This document shows, one piece after another, positions 26,381 through 34,146 of a DNA stretch of 64,000 nucleotides. The notes below the pieces were generated by a model. It ran no database searches. It worked only from the letters and a program-made list of their open reading frames with translations, and was not told where the DNA came from. Each line of letters starts with the position of its first letter. Position 1 is the first letter of the stretch. The position numbers were made by a program, and so were the translations under genes. The DNA is from Tunturiibacter gelidiferens. GTDB taxonomy: Bacteria > Acidobacteriota > Terriglobia > Terriglobales > Acidobacteriaceae. The stretch is taken from positions 434,001 to 498,000 of the forward strand of contig NZ_JACCCV010000001.1 of NCBI RefSeq assembly GCF_013410115.1, written 5' to 3'.

Positions 26381-27559
26381 CTAGTTGTGGTCGGTTTGTT
26401 GAAGGGGATTTGGGAGCCTCTGGTCTTCCTGCGGTTGGGCAGAGCCATCTGGACGAGAGGCGAAGCGCGTGGTGGGGAAGGCGTCGGGGTAGTTCTGCTG
26501 GATCCACTCGGTCATCTTTTCGCGGACGAGGCAGCGGAGGTCGAAGTTTTCACTGGAGTTGCGCGAGCTCATGAGGCAGCGGAGCTCCATGGAGCGGTCG
26601 GTGAGGTTGGTGACCTGGAGGCCGCAGACTTGCTTGTTCCAGAGCGGCGAAGGGTGGACGATGGATTCGAGTTGCTGGCGAAGGTCCTCTACTGGGATGG
26701 AATAGTCGACGTAGAGGAAGGCGGTGCCCATGATGTCGGAGGACTCGCGGGTCCAGTTCTGGAAGGAGTTTTCGATGAAGTAGCTCAGGGGCACGATGAG
26801 GCGGCGGAGGTCCCAGATGCGGATGACGACGTAGGCGGAGTTGATCTCTTCGACGCGGCCCCACTCGCCCTGGACTACGACGACGTCGTCGATGCGGAGG
26901 GGCTCGGTGACGGCGATCTGGAGGCCGGCGAAGAAGTTTGCGGCGGTGGATTTGGCGGCAGTGGCGAGGATGAGGGAGGCGATGCCGGCGGAGGCGAGCA
27001 GTCCGGAGCCGTAGTGCCAGATGCGCGGGTCGTTGAAGGTCCAGAGGAGGGCGCCGATGTCGATGATGACCACGAAGCTGATGAGCATTCGGCGGAAGAG
27101 CTGGAACTGGGTGTGGACGCGACGGGCCTGGATGTTGTTTTCGGCGTTGAGGTCGTAGCGCCGGAGCATGATGGACTGCAGGACGTAGATGCAGCCGACG
27201 GCGAACCAGCCGAGGGCGGCGACCATCGCCATGATGAGGCCCTGACGGATGGTGTCTTCGAGCTTGTCAGGCAGTCCGGGGATGATGGGGAGGATGATGA
27301 GGAGACAGGTGAGGAAGAAGATGGCGCGGGCTGGTTTGCCGAGATAACGCTGGAGTCCCCAGCCGAGAGTTTTGTTCTCTTCTTCTTTGCGGCGCAGTAT
27401 GCGGAACAGGACGTAATGCACCACGTTTGCGAGCACAATGGCGGTGCAGAAGAGGAAGATAGCCAAGAACCAGGTGTGGCGAAAGTGAGGGAACGCAAGC
27501 GCGAGCGAATCTATGTGCGATGCAGTGAAGCTGGTCGGGCTATGAGTGAGTCGATTCAA
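26381..27559 (-). CDS. MscS-family mechanosensitive channel
   Basis: A 392-residue small-conductance mechanosensitive channel homologue. Membrane segments occur at about residues 30-53, 75-97, 105-130 and 155-180, followed by the pore helix region (GLLASAGIASLILATAAKST, residues 185-205) and the family signature FFAGLQIAVTEPLRIDDVV leading into the beta domain (GRVEEINSAYVVIRIWD). Such channels release solutes on hypo-osmotic shock. The C-terminus is polar and Q/P-rich. The start is TTG 27559, with GGAGAG about ten bases upstream. Confidence 0.9.
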   Translation of the reverse strand: MNRLTHSPTSFTASHIDSLALAFPHFRHTWFLAIFLFCTAIVLANVVHYVLFRILRRKEEENKTLGWGLQRYLGKPARAIFFLTCLLIILPIIPGLPDKLEDTIRQGLIMAMVAALGWFAVGCIYVLQSIMLRRYDLNAENNIQARRVHTQFQLFRRMLISFVVIIDIGALLWTFNDPRIWHYGSGLLASAGIASLILATAAKSTAANFFAGLQIAVTEPLRIDDVVVVQGEWGRVEEINSAYVVIRIWDLRRLIVPLSYFIENSFQNWTRESSDIMGTAFLYVDYSIPVEDLRQQLESIVHPSPLWNKQVCGLQVTNLTDRSMELRCLMSSRNSSENFDLRCLVREKMTEWIQQNYPDAFPTTRFASRPDGSAQPQEDQRLPNPLQQTDHN

Positions 27560-27643
27560 GGTTGCCCGTCTCTCCTTCGTCGGTTAGATGTAACGAAGCT
27601 GAGAGCATTTTAATATCCGGCAACTCGGCTGCGTGTGACAGCA

Positions 27644-28555
27644 CTATTTATGTTGAAGGTAGTCGAGACCGTCGAGGACCGCCTTCTCGAGGGCGATGCG
27701 CTGGTCGGAGTAGGAGTGGTCGGTGGCCATGTGGATTGCGGTGACCTCTTGGTTGCCGGCTTTGTGGAGGGCTTCAACGAAGGCGTCGTTGGAGGGTGCG
27801 AGGCCGTCGTCAGAGGTGATGACGAGGATGGGGCGGGTGGCGAGCTTGGGGGCGAGAGCGGGGATGTTCCATGCGGTTGCGTTGGCGACGACCTCTTTGG
27901 CGAGGCTTTCGGGCGTGCATCCGGCGAGCGGGGCCATGCCTTCTGCAGCGAGGTGTGAGGCGAGAGCGGCGACTGCGGCGTCTCTCTGATCGGGTTTGAT
28001 GGATTGAACCCTGTCAACGCCCATATCGGCTGCGGAGATGAGGCCGACGGCTTTGATGGCGGGGTCTTGTGCGGCGACGTAGCGGGCTATGAAGCCACCC
28101 ATACTGTGGCCGACGAGAACGATAGAGGACGGATCGGAGTGAAGCTTCTTTGCGTTGGCGGGGTCGCGCAGGTAGGCGATGGCGGATTGGGTGTCCTCGA
28201 TGGAGTGGGTGAAGGAGAAGTCGCCGGGGGAGCCCCAGGAGCCGCGGTAGTCGAAGTAGACGACGTCCCAGCCGTCGCGGCGGATAGCCTGTGCGAGATC
28301 GAGATTTTTCTCGTTGCCGGGGAAGCCGTGAAGGAGAAGGACGACGGGATGTGGGGCCGGGCCGGGTGCGATGTAGGCGAGCGCGTTGAGGAGGGCGCCG
28401 TGGCTGGGGATCTGGAAGGTTTCGAAAGCGGCGGGGTTGGTCTTGTCGTGAACGGGGTCGCTGGTGATAGCGGTGGGGAGCTGCTGGGCATGGAGGCAGA
28501 GAGGAAGGATAGCGCAGAGAAGCGCGAAGACGGCAAGATGGCGATGAAGGCGCAT
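27644..28555 (-). CDS. Secreted alpha/beta-hydrolase
   Basis: A 303-residue serine hydrolase with a signal peptide (MRLHRHLAVFALLCAILPLCLHA). The fold is shown by LLLHGFPGNEKNLD (oxyanion loop), VLVGHSMGGFIARYVA (nucleophile elbow), the acid in ITSDDGLAPSND and a histidine in ATDHSYSDQR. It looks like a dienelactone-hydrolase/acylaminoacyl-peptidase-type esterase; the substrate is unknown. The gene diverges from mnmG across an 81-base gap that holds a perfect inverted repeat. Confidence 0.85.
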   Translation of the reverse strand: MRLHRHLAVFALLCAILPLCLHAQQLPTAITSDPVHDKTNPAAFETFQIPSHGALLNALAYIAPGPAPHPVVLLLHGFPGNEKNLDLAQAIRRDGWDVVYFDYRGSWGSPGDFSFTHSIEDTQSAIAYLRDPANAKKLHSDPSSIVLVGHSMGGFIARYVAAQDPAIKAVGLISAADMGVDRVQSIKPDQRDAAVAALASHLAAEGMAPLAGCTPESLAKEVVANATAWNIPALAPKLATRPILVITSDDGLAPSNDAFVEALHKAGNQEVTAIHMATDHSYSDQRIALEKAVLDGLDYLQHK

Positions 28556-28584
28556 AGGGTTGATTGTTGTTTGGGATTGGTGAC

Positions 28585-28630
28585 TTGTAAAGGTGCAATT
28601 TACAAGGAATCACCCGGCAACGCCTAAAAT
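28585..28630 (+). promoter_or_regulatory. Inverted repeat and candidate promoter between hydrolase and mnmG
   Basis: CTTGTAAA (28585-28592), seven bases, TTTACAAG (28600-28607) is a perfect inverted repeat, suited to a dimeric regulator. TTTACA (28600-28605) and TAAAAT (28625-28630) could be -35 and -10 boxes with a 19-base spacer. That would start transcription at or beside the GTG at 28637, a leaderless message. AGAGG abuts the GTG with no spacing, which agrees. Confidence 0.4.
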
Positions 28631-28636
28631 AGAGAG

Positions 28637-30655
28637 GTGAGCTTTTCGGAACAGTTCGATGTGGTGGTGGTGGGTGCTGGGCACGCTGGTTGCGAGGCGG
28701 CGATGGCCTCTGCGCGAATGGGACTTCGTACTGCGATCTTTACGTTGAATCTTGATCTAATTGCGCAGATGAGCTGCAATCCAGCGATTGGTGGGATTGC
28801 CAAAGGCCATTTGGTGCGTGAGGTGGATGCGCTGGGTGGGGTGATGGGCGAGGTCGCAGATGCTACGGGGATACAGTTTCGTCTGTTGAATACTTCGCGG
28901 GGGCCGGCGGTGTGGTCGCCGAGGGCGCAGTGCGATAAGGCGCTGTATCGCGTGAAGATGCGCGAGGTGCTGGAGGGGCAGAAGAATCTCTTCATCAAGC
29001 AGGCTGAGGTGGTGGATTTGATTGTGGAGGACAGCGAGTCGGCCAGTCAGCGAGTCAGCCAGTCAGCGAGTCAGCCAGTCAGCGAGTTTTCTCCGAAGCG
29101 AGTTGTGCGCGGGTTGAAGTTGCGGGATGGGCGCGTGATTCATGCTGCGGCGACGATTGTTACGACAGGAACGTTTCTGAATGGGTTGATTCATTGCGGG
29201 GAGCAGCAGTACACGGCGGGGCGGAGTGGAGAGCCAGCCAGTGTATTGCTGGGAGAGGCGCTGAAGCGGCTGGGGTTGCGCGAGTGCCGTTTGAAGACGG
29301 GGACGCCGCCGCGGCTCGATGGTCGCACGATCGATTGGAGCCAGTTTCAGGAGCAACCGGGGGATGAAGATCCAACGCCGTTCAGCTTTCGCACGAAGGA
29401 GATTCCGCTGCGGCAGATCAACTGCCATATCGCGCATACGACGCCGGAGACGCTGCGGCTGATTCGCGAGAATGTGCATCGGTCGCCGATGTATACGGGG
29501 CAGATCGAGGCGATTGGGCCGCGGTACTGTCCTTCGATTGAAGACAAGATCGTGCGGTTTCCGGAGAAGACGCGGCATCAGTTTTTTCTGGAGCCTGAGG
29601 GGTTGAATACCCATGAGGTCTACATCAATGGCATGAGTACGAGCCTGCCGATGGAAGTTCAGGCGGCGATGGTGCGGTCGATTCCTGGGCTTGAGAGTGC
29701 AGAGATGCTGCGTCCGGGATATGCGATTGAGTATGACGCGATTGATCCGACGGAGCTGGATCGTACGCTGCGGGTGAAGTCGTTTGCAGGACTCTATCTG
29801 GCTGGGCAGATCAATGGGACGAGTGGATATGAAGAGGCGGCGTGTCAGGGACTGATGGCGGGGATCAATGCGGCGCTGGCGGTGCGGGGCGAGGATGGCT
29901 TTACGCTGGATCGGACCGAGGCCTATACGGGGATTCTGATTGATGACCTGATCAGCAAGGGGACGAATGAGCCTTACCGGATGTTTACTTCACGCGCGGA
30001 GTTTCGGCTTCACCTGCGGATTGATAATGCGGATAGCAGGCTGACTCCGCATGGGCGGCGGCTGGGGCTTATCGATGATGCTGCGTGGGCGGAGTATGAG
30101 GCGAAGCAGGCTCGGGCGGTTGCGTTTGAGAGGCTACTGGGTTCGGCGCGGGTGAAGGCGGAGGAGTTGCCGGTTGCGCTGAAGGAGAGGCTGGATGGCG
30201 ATGCGGCTGGGGTTAGCGGGCAGACGTTTGCGCAGCTTTTGAAGCGGCCTGAGGTGCCGATCGAAGAGGTTGCCCCGGTGCTTCGGGAGAGATTGCGGGA
30301 TGGGGATGAGGCGCTTGGGGGTTGGGTGGCGGCGATGGATGTTGCCGGGGATTCGAAGCTGCCGGCGTGGGTTCGGAATGAGATGAAGACGGTGGAGACG
30401 GAGATCAAGTACTCGGGGTATCTGGACCAGCAGCGGCGCTCGATGGAGAAGATGCGGAGGGCGGAGAGACGGGCGATTCCGGGGTGGTTCGATTATTCGA
30501 CGGTGAGTGGTTTGTCGAGTGAGATGAAAGAGATTCTTTCGCGGGTGCGGCCGCAGACGATTGGGCAGGCTAGCCGTATTGCAGGGGTTACGCCTGCGGC
30601 GGTTAGTTTGATTCACGTTTATATCGAGATTCAGGGCAGGGCGCGCGTGGCTTAG
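28637..30655 (+). CDS. mnmG: tRNA uridine-34 modification enzyme MnmG (GidA), with repeat-derived insertion
   Basis: The FAD/NADH-dependent partner of MnmE in wobble-U34 modification. Features are the dinucleotide-binding start [69 protein letters not shown] and [16 protein letters not shown]. At 672 residues it is somewhat long. Residues about 130-152 ([17 protein letters not shown]) are coded by a 16-base tandem repeat at 29044-29086 and are foreign to the family. They interrupt the loop between [11 protein letters not shown] and [10 protein letters not shown]. Translation probably starts at GTG 28637, with little or no leader. Confidence 0.96.
   Translation: MSFSEQFDVVVVGAGHAGCEAAMASARMGLRTAIFTLNLDLIAQMSCNPAIGGIAKGHLVREVDALGGVMGEVADATGIQFRLLNTSRGPAVWSPRAQCDKALYRVKMREVLEGQKNLFIKQAEVVDLIVEDSESASQRVSQSASQPVSEFSPKRVVRGLKLRDGRVIHAAATIVTTGTFLNGLIHCGEQQYTAGRSGEPASVLLGEALKRLGLRECRLKTGTPPRLDGRTIDWSQFQEQPGDEDPTPFSFRTKEIPLRQINCHIAHTTPETLRLIRENVHRSPMYTGQIEAIGPRYCPSIEDKIVRFPEKTRHQFFLEPEGLNTHEVYINGMSTSLPMEVQAAMVRSIPGLESAEMLRPGYAIEYDAIDPTELDRTLRVKSFAGLYLAGQINGTSGYEEAACQGLMAGINAALAVRGEDGFTLDRTEAYTGILIDDLISKGTNEPYRMFTSRAEFRLHLRIDNADSRLTPHGRRLGLIDDAAWAEYEAKQARAVAFERLLGSARVKAEELPVALKERLDGDAAGVSGQTFAQLLKRPEVPIEEVAPVLRERLRDGDEALGGWVAAMDVAGDSKLPAWVRNEMKTVETEIKYSGYLDQQRRSMEKMRRAERRAIPGWFDYSTVSGLSSEMKEILSRVRPQTIGQASRIAGVTPAAVSLIHVYIEIQGRARVA
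29044..29086 (+). repeat. 16-base tandem repeat inside mnmG
   Basis: CAGTCAGCGAGTCAGC occurs at 29044-29059 and 29060-29075 and partially at 29076-29086, that is 2.7 perfect copies, with a degenerate copy just upstream (CAGCGAGTCGGC). The unit length is not a multiple of three, so gain or loss of one copy would shift the mnmG frame. Confidence 0.85.
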
Positions 30656-30670
30656 TTTTGTGCCCTCGGG

Positions 30671-30760
30671 TGTCCTGCCGGACGGGCGCCCTGCGCGGGC
30701 GGCGGTCACTTTCGTGACGTGTGTACCTTCTGGCTGAGTGAGGTGTGTCGGCCCTCCAGA
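30671..30760 (+). repeat. Palindromic GTCCTGCCGGAC family repeat, copy 3
   Basis: TGTCCTGCCGGACGGGCGCC, then GCGGTCACTTTCGTGACGTG and a degenerate right module (GTCGGCCCTCC). It follows the mnmG stop by about 15 bases and precedes msrA. Confidence 0.7.
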
Positions 30761-30808
30761 TGTAACCGCTGGCGGGGTTTGGGCGTCCAAGTTGGGAAGG
30801 GTTGGTGC

Positions 30809-31507
30809 ATGATGGGTTCTTTCAAGACAAGTTTGATTCTGCTGGCTGTGGTGGTGGTCGCGTTGATTTTATTTGGAAGGGGAAAGAGTATGGTGATGGG
30901 CGCAGAGCGGAGAGAGCCGATTCCGGCTCCTGTGATGGATGAGCCACATGCGGCGGTCGGGCATGAGACTGCAGTGTTTGCGGGTGGATGCTTCTGGGGC
31001 GTACAGACTGTGTTTCAGCGGGTGAAAGGCGTTACGGCTACGACTGCGGGGTATTCGGGTGGATCTGCGTCGACGGCTACTTATGATCAGGTTTCGTCTG
31101 AGGGTACGGGGCATGCGGAGTCGGTGAAGATTGTGTTTGATCCGGCGAAGGTTAGCTATGGGACGCTGCTGCGAATCTTCTTTTCGGTGGTGCATGATCC
31201 TACGCAGTTGAACCGGCAGGGGCCGGATGTGGGGACTTCTTATCGGTCGGTGATTTTTTATACGACGCCGGAGCAGGAGAAGGTGGCTAAGGCCTATATC
31301 GCTCAACTGGATGCGGCGCATGTGTTTCCCAAGCCGATTGTGACCGAGGTTACGCCGCTGAAGGCTTTCTATGACGGCGAGGACTATCACCAGGACTATG
31401 CGGAGAAGAATCCCAACAATCCGTATATCCAGGTGTGCGATGTGCCGAAGATGGCGGCGTTGAAGCAGCAGTTTCCTGATCTTTTTCAGGATTACAAGCA
31501 CAAATAA
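30809..31507 (+). CDS. msrA: Peptide methionine-(S)-S-oxide reductase MsrA, membrane-anchored
   Basis: MsrA repairs oxidised methionine (S-sulfoxide) with a catalytic cysteine, here in AVFAGGCFWGVQTVFQ (GCFWG motif, about residue 57). The usual GYSGG, EGTGHAESV and YDGEDYHQDY segments follow. Residues 5-23 (FKTSLILLAVVVVALILFG) are one membrane segment, so the enzyme probably acts outside the cytoplasm; there is no MsrB fusion. I start at ATG 30809 (232 residues), preceded by GGGAAGGG. The longer frame from 30719 runs into the upstream repeat. It is followed by a strong terminator. Confidence 0.95.
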   Translation: MMGSFKTSLILLAVVVVALILFGRGKSMVMGAERREPIPAPVMDEPHAAVGHETAVFAGGCFWGVQTVFQRVKGVTATTAGYSGGSASTATYDQVSSEGTGHAESVKIVFDPAKVSYGTLLRIFFSVVHDPTQLNRQGPDVGTSYRSVIFYTTPEQEKVAKAYIAQLDAAHVFPKPIVTEVTPLKAFYDGEDYHQDYAEKNPNNPYIQVCDVPKMAALKQQFPDLFQDYKHK

Positions 31508-31516
31508 TTTCTGCTG

Positions 31517-31543
31517 GCGGGCCTGGGACGGAGGCCCGCTTTT
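31517..31543 (+). terminator. Rho-independent terminator after msrA
   Basis: GCGGGCC (31517-31523) pairs perfectly with GGCCCGC (31533-31539), followed by TTTT, starting ten bases after the stop codon. Confidence 0.8.
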
Positions 31544-31546
31544 GCA

Positions 31547-31636
31547 GGGGTTTTTGCGAAATTGTGGTGTTTGAACGTGCTTTTTTTGTGGCTGGGTGTG
31601 GTGGGATGTGTGGTGAATGTGGTGTTTTAGCACCAC
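31547..31636 (+). repeat. GTGGTG-rich array related to the one before mnmE
   Basis: Reads GGGGTTTTTGCGAAATTGTG, then several GTGGTG or GTGTGGTG words at irregular 10-15 base steps, ending GTGGTGTTTTAGCACCAC. The reverse complement of 9983-10110 has the same GGGGTTTTTTGCGAAA lead and GTGGTG words, so the two are copies of one element. Confidence 0.55.
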
Positions 31637-31700
31637 AGATTCTGGGCGGCTGAAAATACGCCAGGTTTGAGAGTTTATTTTGGCGAGGTGGCAGGCGCGC

Positions 31701-31826
31701 GCGAAATGCGGGGGTCTTGACGGACACCGCAGCATGCATCGGTTCGCTGCAACTGAGAGATGTGGCCGCAATCCGCTGCGCGACAGACGGTGAGGCTGTC
31801 TGCCGCTTCGGTCGAGATGACGAAGA
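31701..31826 (-). repeat. Dispersed repeat, GTCATCTCGACC...GACCCCCGCATTT family, long copy
   Basis: About 125 bases almost identical in layout to 44601-44717: GAAATGCGGGGGTCTTGACG, GGTTCGCTGCAACTGAGAG, TGTGGCCGCAATCCGCTGCG, and TTCGGTCGAGATGACGAA. The short frames across it translate to repeat peptides (AADCGHISQLQRT) and are not genes. Confidence 0.75.
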
Positions 31827-31870
31827 TTGAGACGGGCTTAGGGGAGGAACAACGGCAAAGGACTAAATAC

Positions 31871-31890
31871 GGGGATCCTTCACTCCGTTC
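31871..31890 (+). repeat. GGATCCTTC...TCAGGATGAC hairpin repeat
   Basis: GGGGATCCTTCACTCCGTTC followed directly by AGGATGACG forms the common short hairpin whose reverse translation reads 'HPERSEGS'. A second copy is near 16484-16508. Its AGGATGAC arm is the first unit of the tandem array that follows. Confidence 0.55.
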
Positions 31891-32043
31891 AGGATGACGA
31901 CTCGAAGGGGTGACGATTCGAGCAGGATGACGGCTCGAACATGATGACGACATGAAGATGATGGCAGCTCGAACAGATTGACGACTTGAACAGGATGACG
32001 GGTCGAAAAGGGCTGCAGCTCTGGGCAGGTGACGGGTTTCAAC
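31891..32043 (+). repeat. 17-base degenerate tandem array, about nine units
   Basis: Units of 17 bases (one of 16) follow each other without spacers. They read AGGATGACGACTCGAAG (31891), GGGTGACGATTCGAGC (31908), AGGATGACGGCTCGAAC (31924), ATGATGACGACATGAAG (31941), ATGATGGCAGCTCGAAC (31958), AGATTGACGACTTGAAC (31975) and AGGATGACGGGTCGAAA (31992). A diverged unit follows at 32009 and AGGTGACGGGTTTCAAC at 32027. The array lies between msrA and the DUF5076 gene and does not code for a plausible protein. Confidence 0.75.
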
Positions 32044-32058
32044 GGAGCAGAGTGCGGG

Positions 32059-32364
32059 TTATTGGGTGACTTCGCCTTCGGGTTCGTCGGTGGGGTTTTC
32101 GATCTCGGCTTCGAAGCCTTCGAGGAGGCGGTTGAGGAAGGCTTCGGTGTCGGTGTCGGTGTCCTTGTTTTGCAGCTGGTGGGCGAGGGCGATGTGGCGG
32201 GCGAGGTCAGCGAGGACGATGCCCCAGGCGAAGGGGTCCTCCCAGGCTCCGCTGCGAATGCTGACGTGTTGGCCCTGTTCGGCGATCCAGACGCGGAGGA
32301 CCTCGAAGGAGGCTTTGTCGCGCTGGGCTTGCTCGGGAATGGCTAGAACCTTTTCGACGCCCAT
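32059..32364 (-). CDS. DUF5076-family protein
   Basis: A 101-residue soluble protein. Segments such as VLAIPEQAQRDKASFEVLRVWIAE and WEDPFAWGIVLADLARHIA resemble the small DUF5076 family, which has no known role. I start at ATG 32364 because GCAGGAGC lies just upstream; the frame continues to 32436 without family resemblance. The C-terminus is strongly acidic (EIENPTDEPEGEVTQ). It diverges from dnaB. Confidence 0.7.
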   Translation of the reverse strand: MGVEKVLAIPEQAQRDKASFEVLRVWIAEQGQHVSIRSGAWEDPFAWGIVLADLARHIALAHQLQNKDTDTDTEAFLNRLLEGFEAEIENPTDEPEGEVTQ

Positions 32365-32590
32365 TATTGCTCCTGCGGAAGTTTGTTTGTCGTTAACGAA
32401 TAGCCTATAACGACTTTCTGTGGAGGCTGAAAACACAGACTCACGAGGGCTGGGCGCGGGGCATCCGGCTTGGTTCTCTGTATGTGGGTGGGTGTGGCCG
32501 GGCGGCGTAGACTGAAATCTACCCGACAGCTGGGTAATCCACAGAAATGCGCCGCCTTCCGCAGGCTGGCATTCGATAGTTTAGGACTTC

Positions 32591-33970
32591 ATGGCTACTT
32601 ATCCCCACATTGTCGGCGAGCAGGAACGGCCGGCGTCGGTGCATGCCGAGATGACGATTCTCGGCGCGATGCTGGTGGAGCCGGTCGCGATTATAGATGC
32701 GACGATGCTGCTGAAGACCGATGACTTTGCGCTGGATTCGCACCGGAAGATCTACGATGCGATGCTGCACCTGGTTGAGGTTGGACATGCGGTAGACATC
32801 GTTACGGTCACCGATTATCTGGGGAAGAAGAAGGAGCTGGATTCGGTGGGTGGGCTGCCTTATCTGGCTTCGCTCAGTGAGGGCCTGCCGCGCAAGCTGA
32901 GTATTGAGAGCTATGTTCGAATCGTTCGCGATAAGAGCCTGATGCGGCAGCTGCTGACGGTGTGCGATATGGGGATGATCGAGGCCTCGGACCAGAGCCG
33001 CGAGGCGATCGATGTGTTGAACCAGGTTTCGAGCCGGTTGACGGAGATCTCTGAGCATGCGGTGACGGGCGGGTTCTCGGATATTACGGCGATTGTGAAG
33101 GACTCGTTTGGGTCGATCGATGCGCTGTATGAGCAGGGGCGCGAGGTTACGGGGCTGGCGACGCACTACATCGAGTTTGACCGGATGACGAGCGGGCTGC
33201 AGGAGTCGGAGCTGACGATTATTGCGGCTCGGCCTTCGATGGGCAAGACGGCGTGGGCGATCAACATTGCGGAGAATGCTGCGGTGCGCGGGGGCAAGGT
33301 GGTGGCGGTGTTCTCGCTGGAAATGAGTAAGGCGAGTCTGCTGCGGAGAATGCTGGCTTCGCAGGCGCTGGTGAACTCGAAGGCGATTCAGACCGGGATG
33401 TTGATGCGCGAGGACCGGGCGAAGCTGATCAATGGGCTGGAGCGGCTGATGGAGTCGAAGATGTTTATCGACGATACGCCGGGGATTACGCTGGCGGAGA
33501 TGCGGGCGAAGGCGCGGCGGCTGAAGCAGCAGCATGGTGCGCTGGATTTGATTGTGATCGATTATCTGCAGCTGATGACGGGTTCGTCGGGGTCGCAGAA
33601 GGGGTTTGAGAATCGCACGCAGGAGGTCTCGGCGATCTCGCGCGGGCTGAAGGCGCTGGCGAAGGAGATGAAGGTGCCGGTGGTGGCGCTGTCGCAGCTG
33701 TCGCGTGCGAGTGAGCAGAGGGGCGGCGACAAGAAGCCGCTGTTGAGCGACCTGCGCGAGTCGGGTTCGATCGAGCAGGATGCTGACGTGGTCTGCTTTA
33801 TTCATCGCGAGGAGTACTACGACCGCGAGAATGAAGATCTAAAAGGCAAGGCGGAGATCATCATCGCGAAGCAGAGAAACGGACCGACTGGAAGTATTCA
33901 GCTGGCGTATCTGGCGGACTATACGCGGTTCGAGAATCTATCGCATGGCGGGGATTCGGGCGGGTACTAG
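32591..33970 (+). CDS. dnaB: Replicative DNA helicase DnaB
   Basis: DnaB is the hexameric 5'-3' helicase of the replication fork. The 459-residue product has the N-terminal domain (VHAEMTILGAMLVEPVAI, residues 17-34), a linker, and the RecA-like ATPase domain with Walker A ARPSMGKTAWAINIA near residue 215, EMSK, Walker B LIVIDYLQLMTG near 320 and SQLSRASEQR. There is no intein, and the length is normal. AGGA precedes the ATG by six bases. It stands alone, with a near-DnaA-box TAATCCACA about 55 bases upstream of the start. Confidence 0.97.
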   Translation: MATYPHIVGEQERPASVHAEMTILGAMLVEPVAIIDATMLLKTDDFALDSHRKIYDAMLHLVEVGHAVDIVTVTDYLGKKKELDSVGGLPYLASLSEGLPRKLSIESYVRIVRDKSLMRQLLTVCDMGMIEASDQSREAIDVLNQVSSRLTEISEHAVTGGFSDITAIVKDSFGSIDALYEQGREVTGLATHYIEFDRMTSGLQESELTIIAARPSMGKTAWAINIAENAAVRGGKVVAVFSLEMSKASLLRRMLASQALVNSKAIQTGMLMREDRAKLINGLERLMESKMFIDDTPGITLAEMRAKARRLKQQHGALDLIVIDYLQLMTGSSGSQKGFENRTQEVSAISRGLKALAKEMKVPVVALSQLSRASEQRGGDKKPLLSDLRESGSIEQDADVVCFIHREEYYDRENEDLKGKAEIIIAKQRNGPTGSIQLAYLADYTRFENLSHGGDSGGY

Positions 33971-34016
33971 GCGCGGGGAAGCCGACGCGAAGGTTCGCGT
34001 GGGCGGTGGGCAAATG

Positions 34017-34036
34017 ACGAGAAGCGCGTTTCTCGT
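34017..34036 (+). terminator. Weak hairpin after dnaB
   Basis: ACGAGAA (34017-34023) pairs with TTCTCGT (34030-34036); there is no T-run, so termination here is uncertain. Confidence 0.3.
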
Positions 34037-34146
34037 TACTTATCCAATTTGGAGAAGCGTAAATCAAGGTTGATGAGTGCATAGGCCTGATGTCATCAAC
34101 GTAGCAATGAAATTTCTGTCAGAGGGATCTTGTATGGTCTGAAGGT

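Noticed and set aside
26336..27613. 425-codon + strand frame opposite the MscS gene
   Set aside because: Acidic, low-complexity translation (EGADVDDDHEADEHSAEE) and no ribosome site; MscS on the minus strand is unambiguous.
31675..31953. Small minus-strand protein containing HPERSEGS and AADCGHISQLQRT
   Set aside because: These are known-looking translations of dispersed repeats, and the same peptide arises from the unrelated locus at 44.6 kb.
31891..32043. CRISPR array
   Set aside because: The 17-base units are contiguous, degenerate and have no spacers, and no cas gene is in the window.
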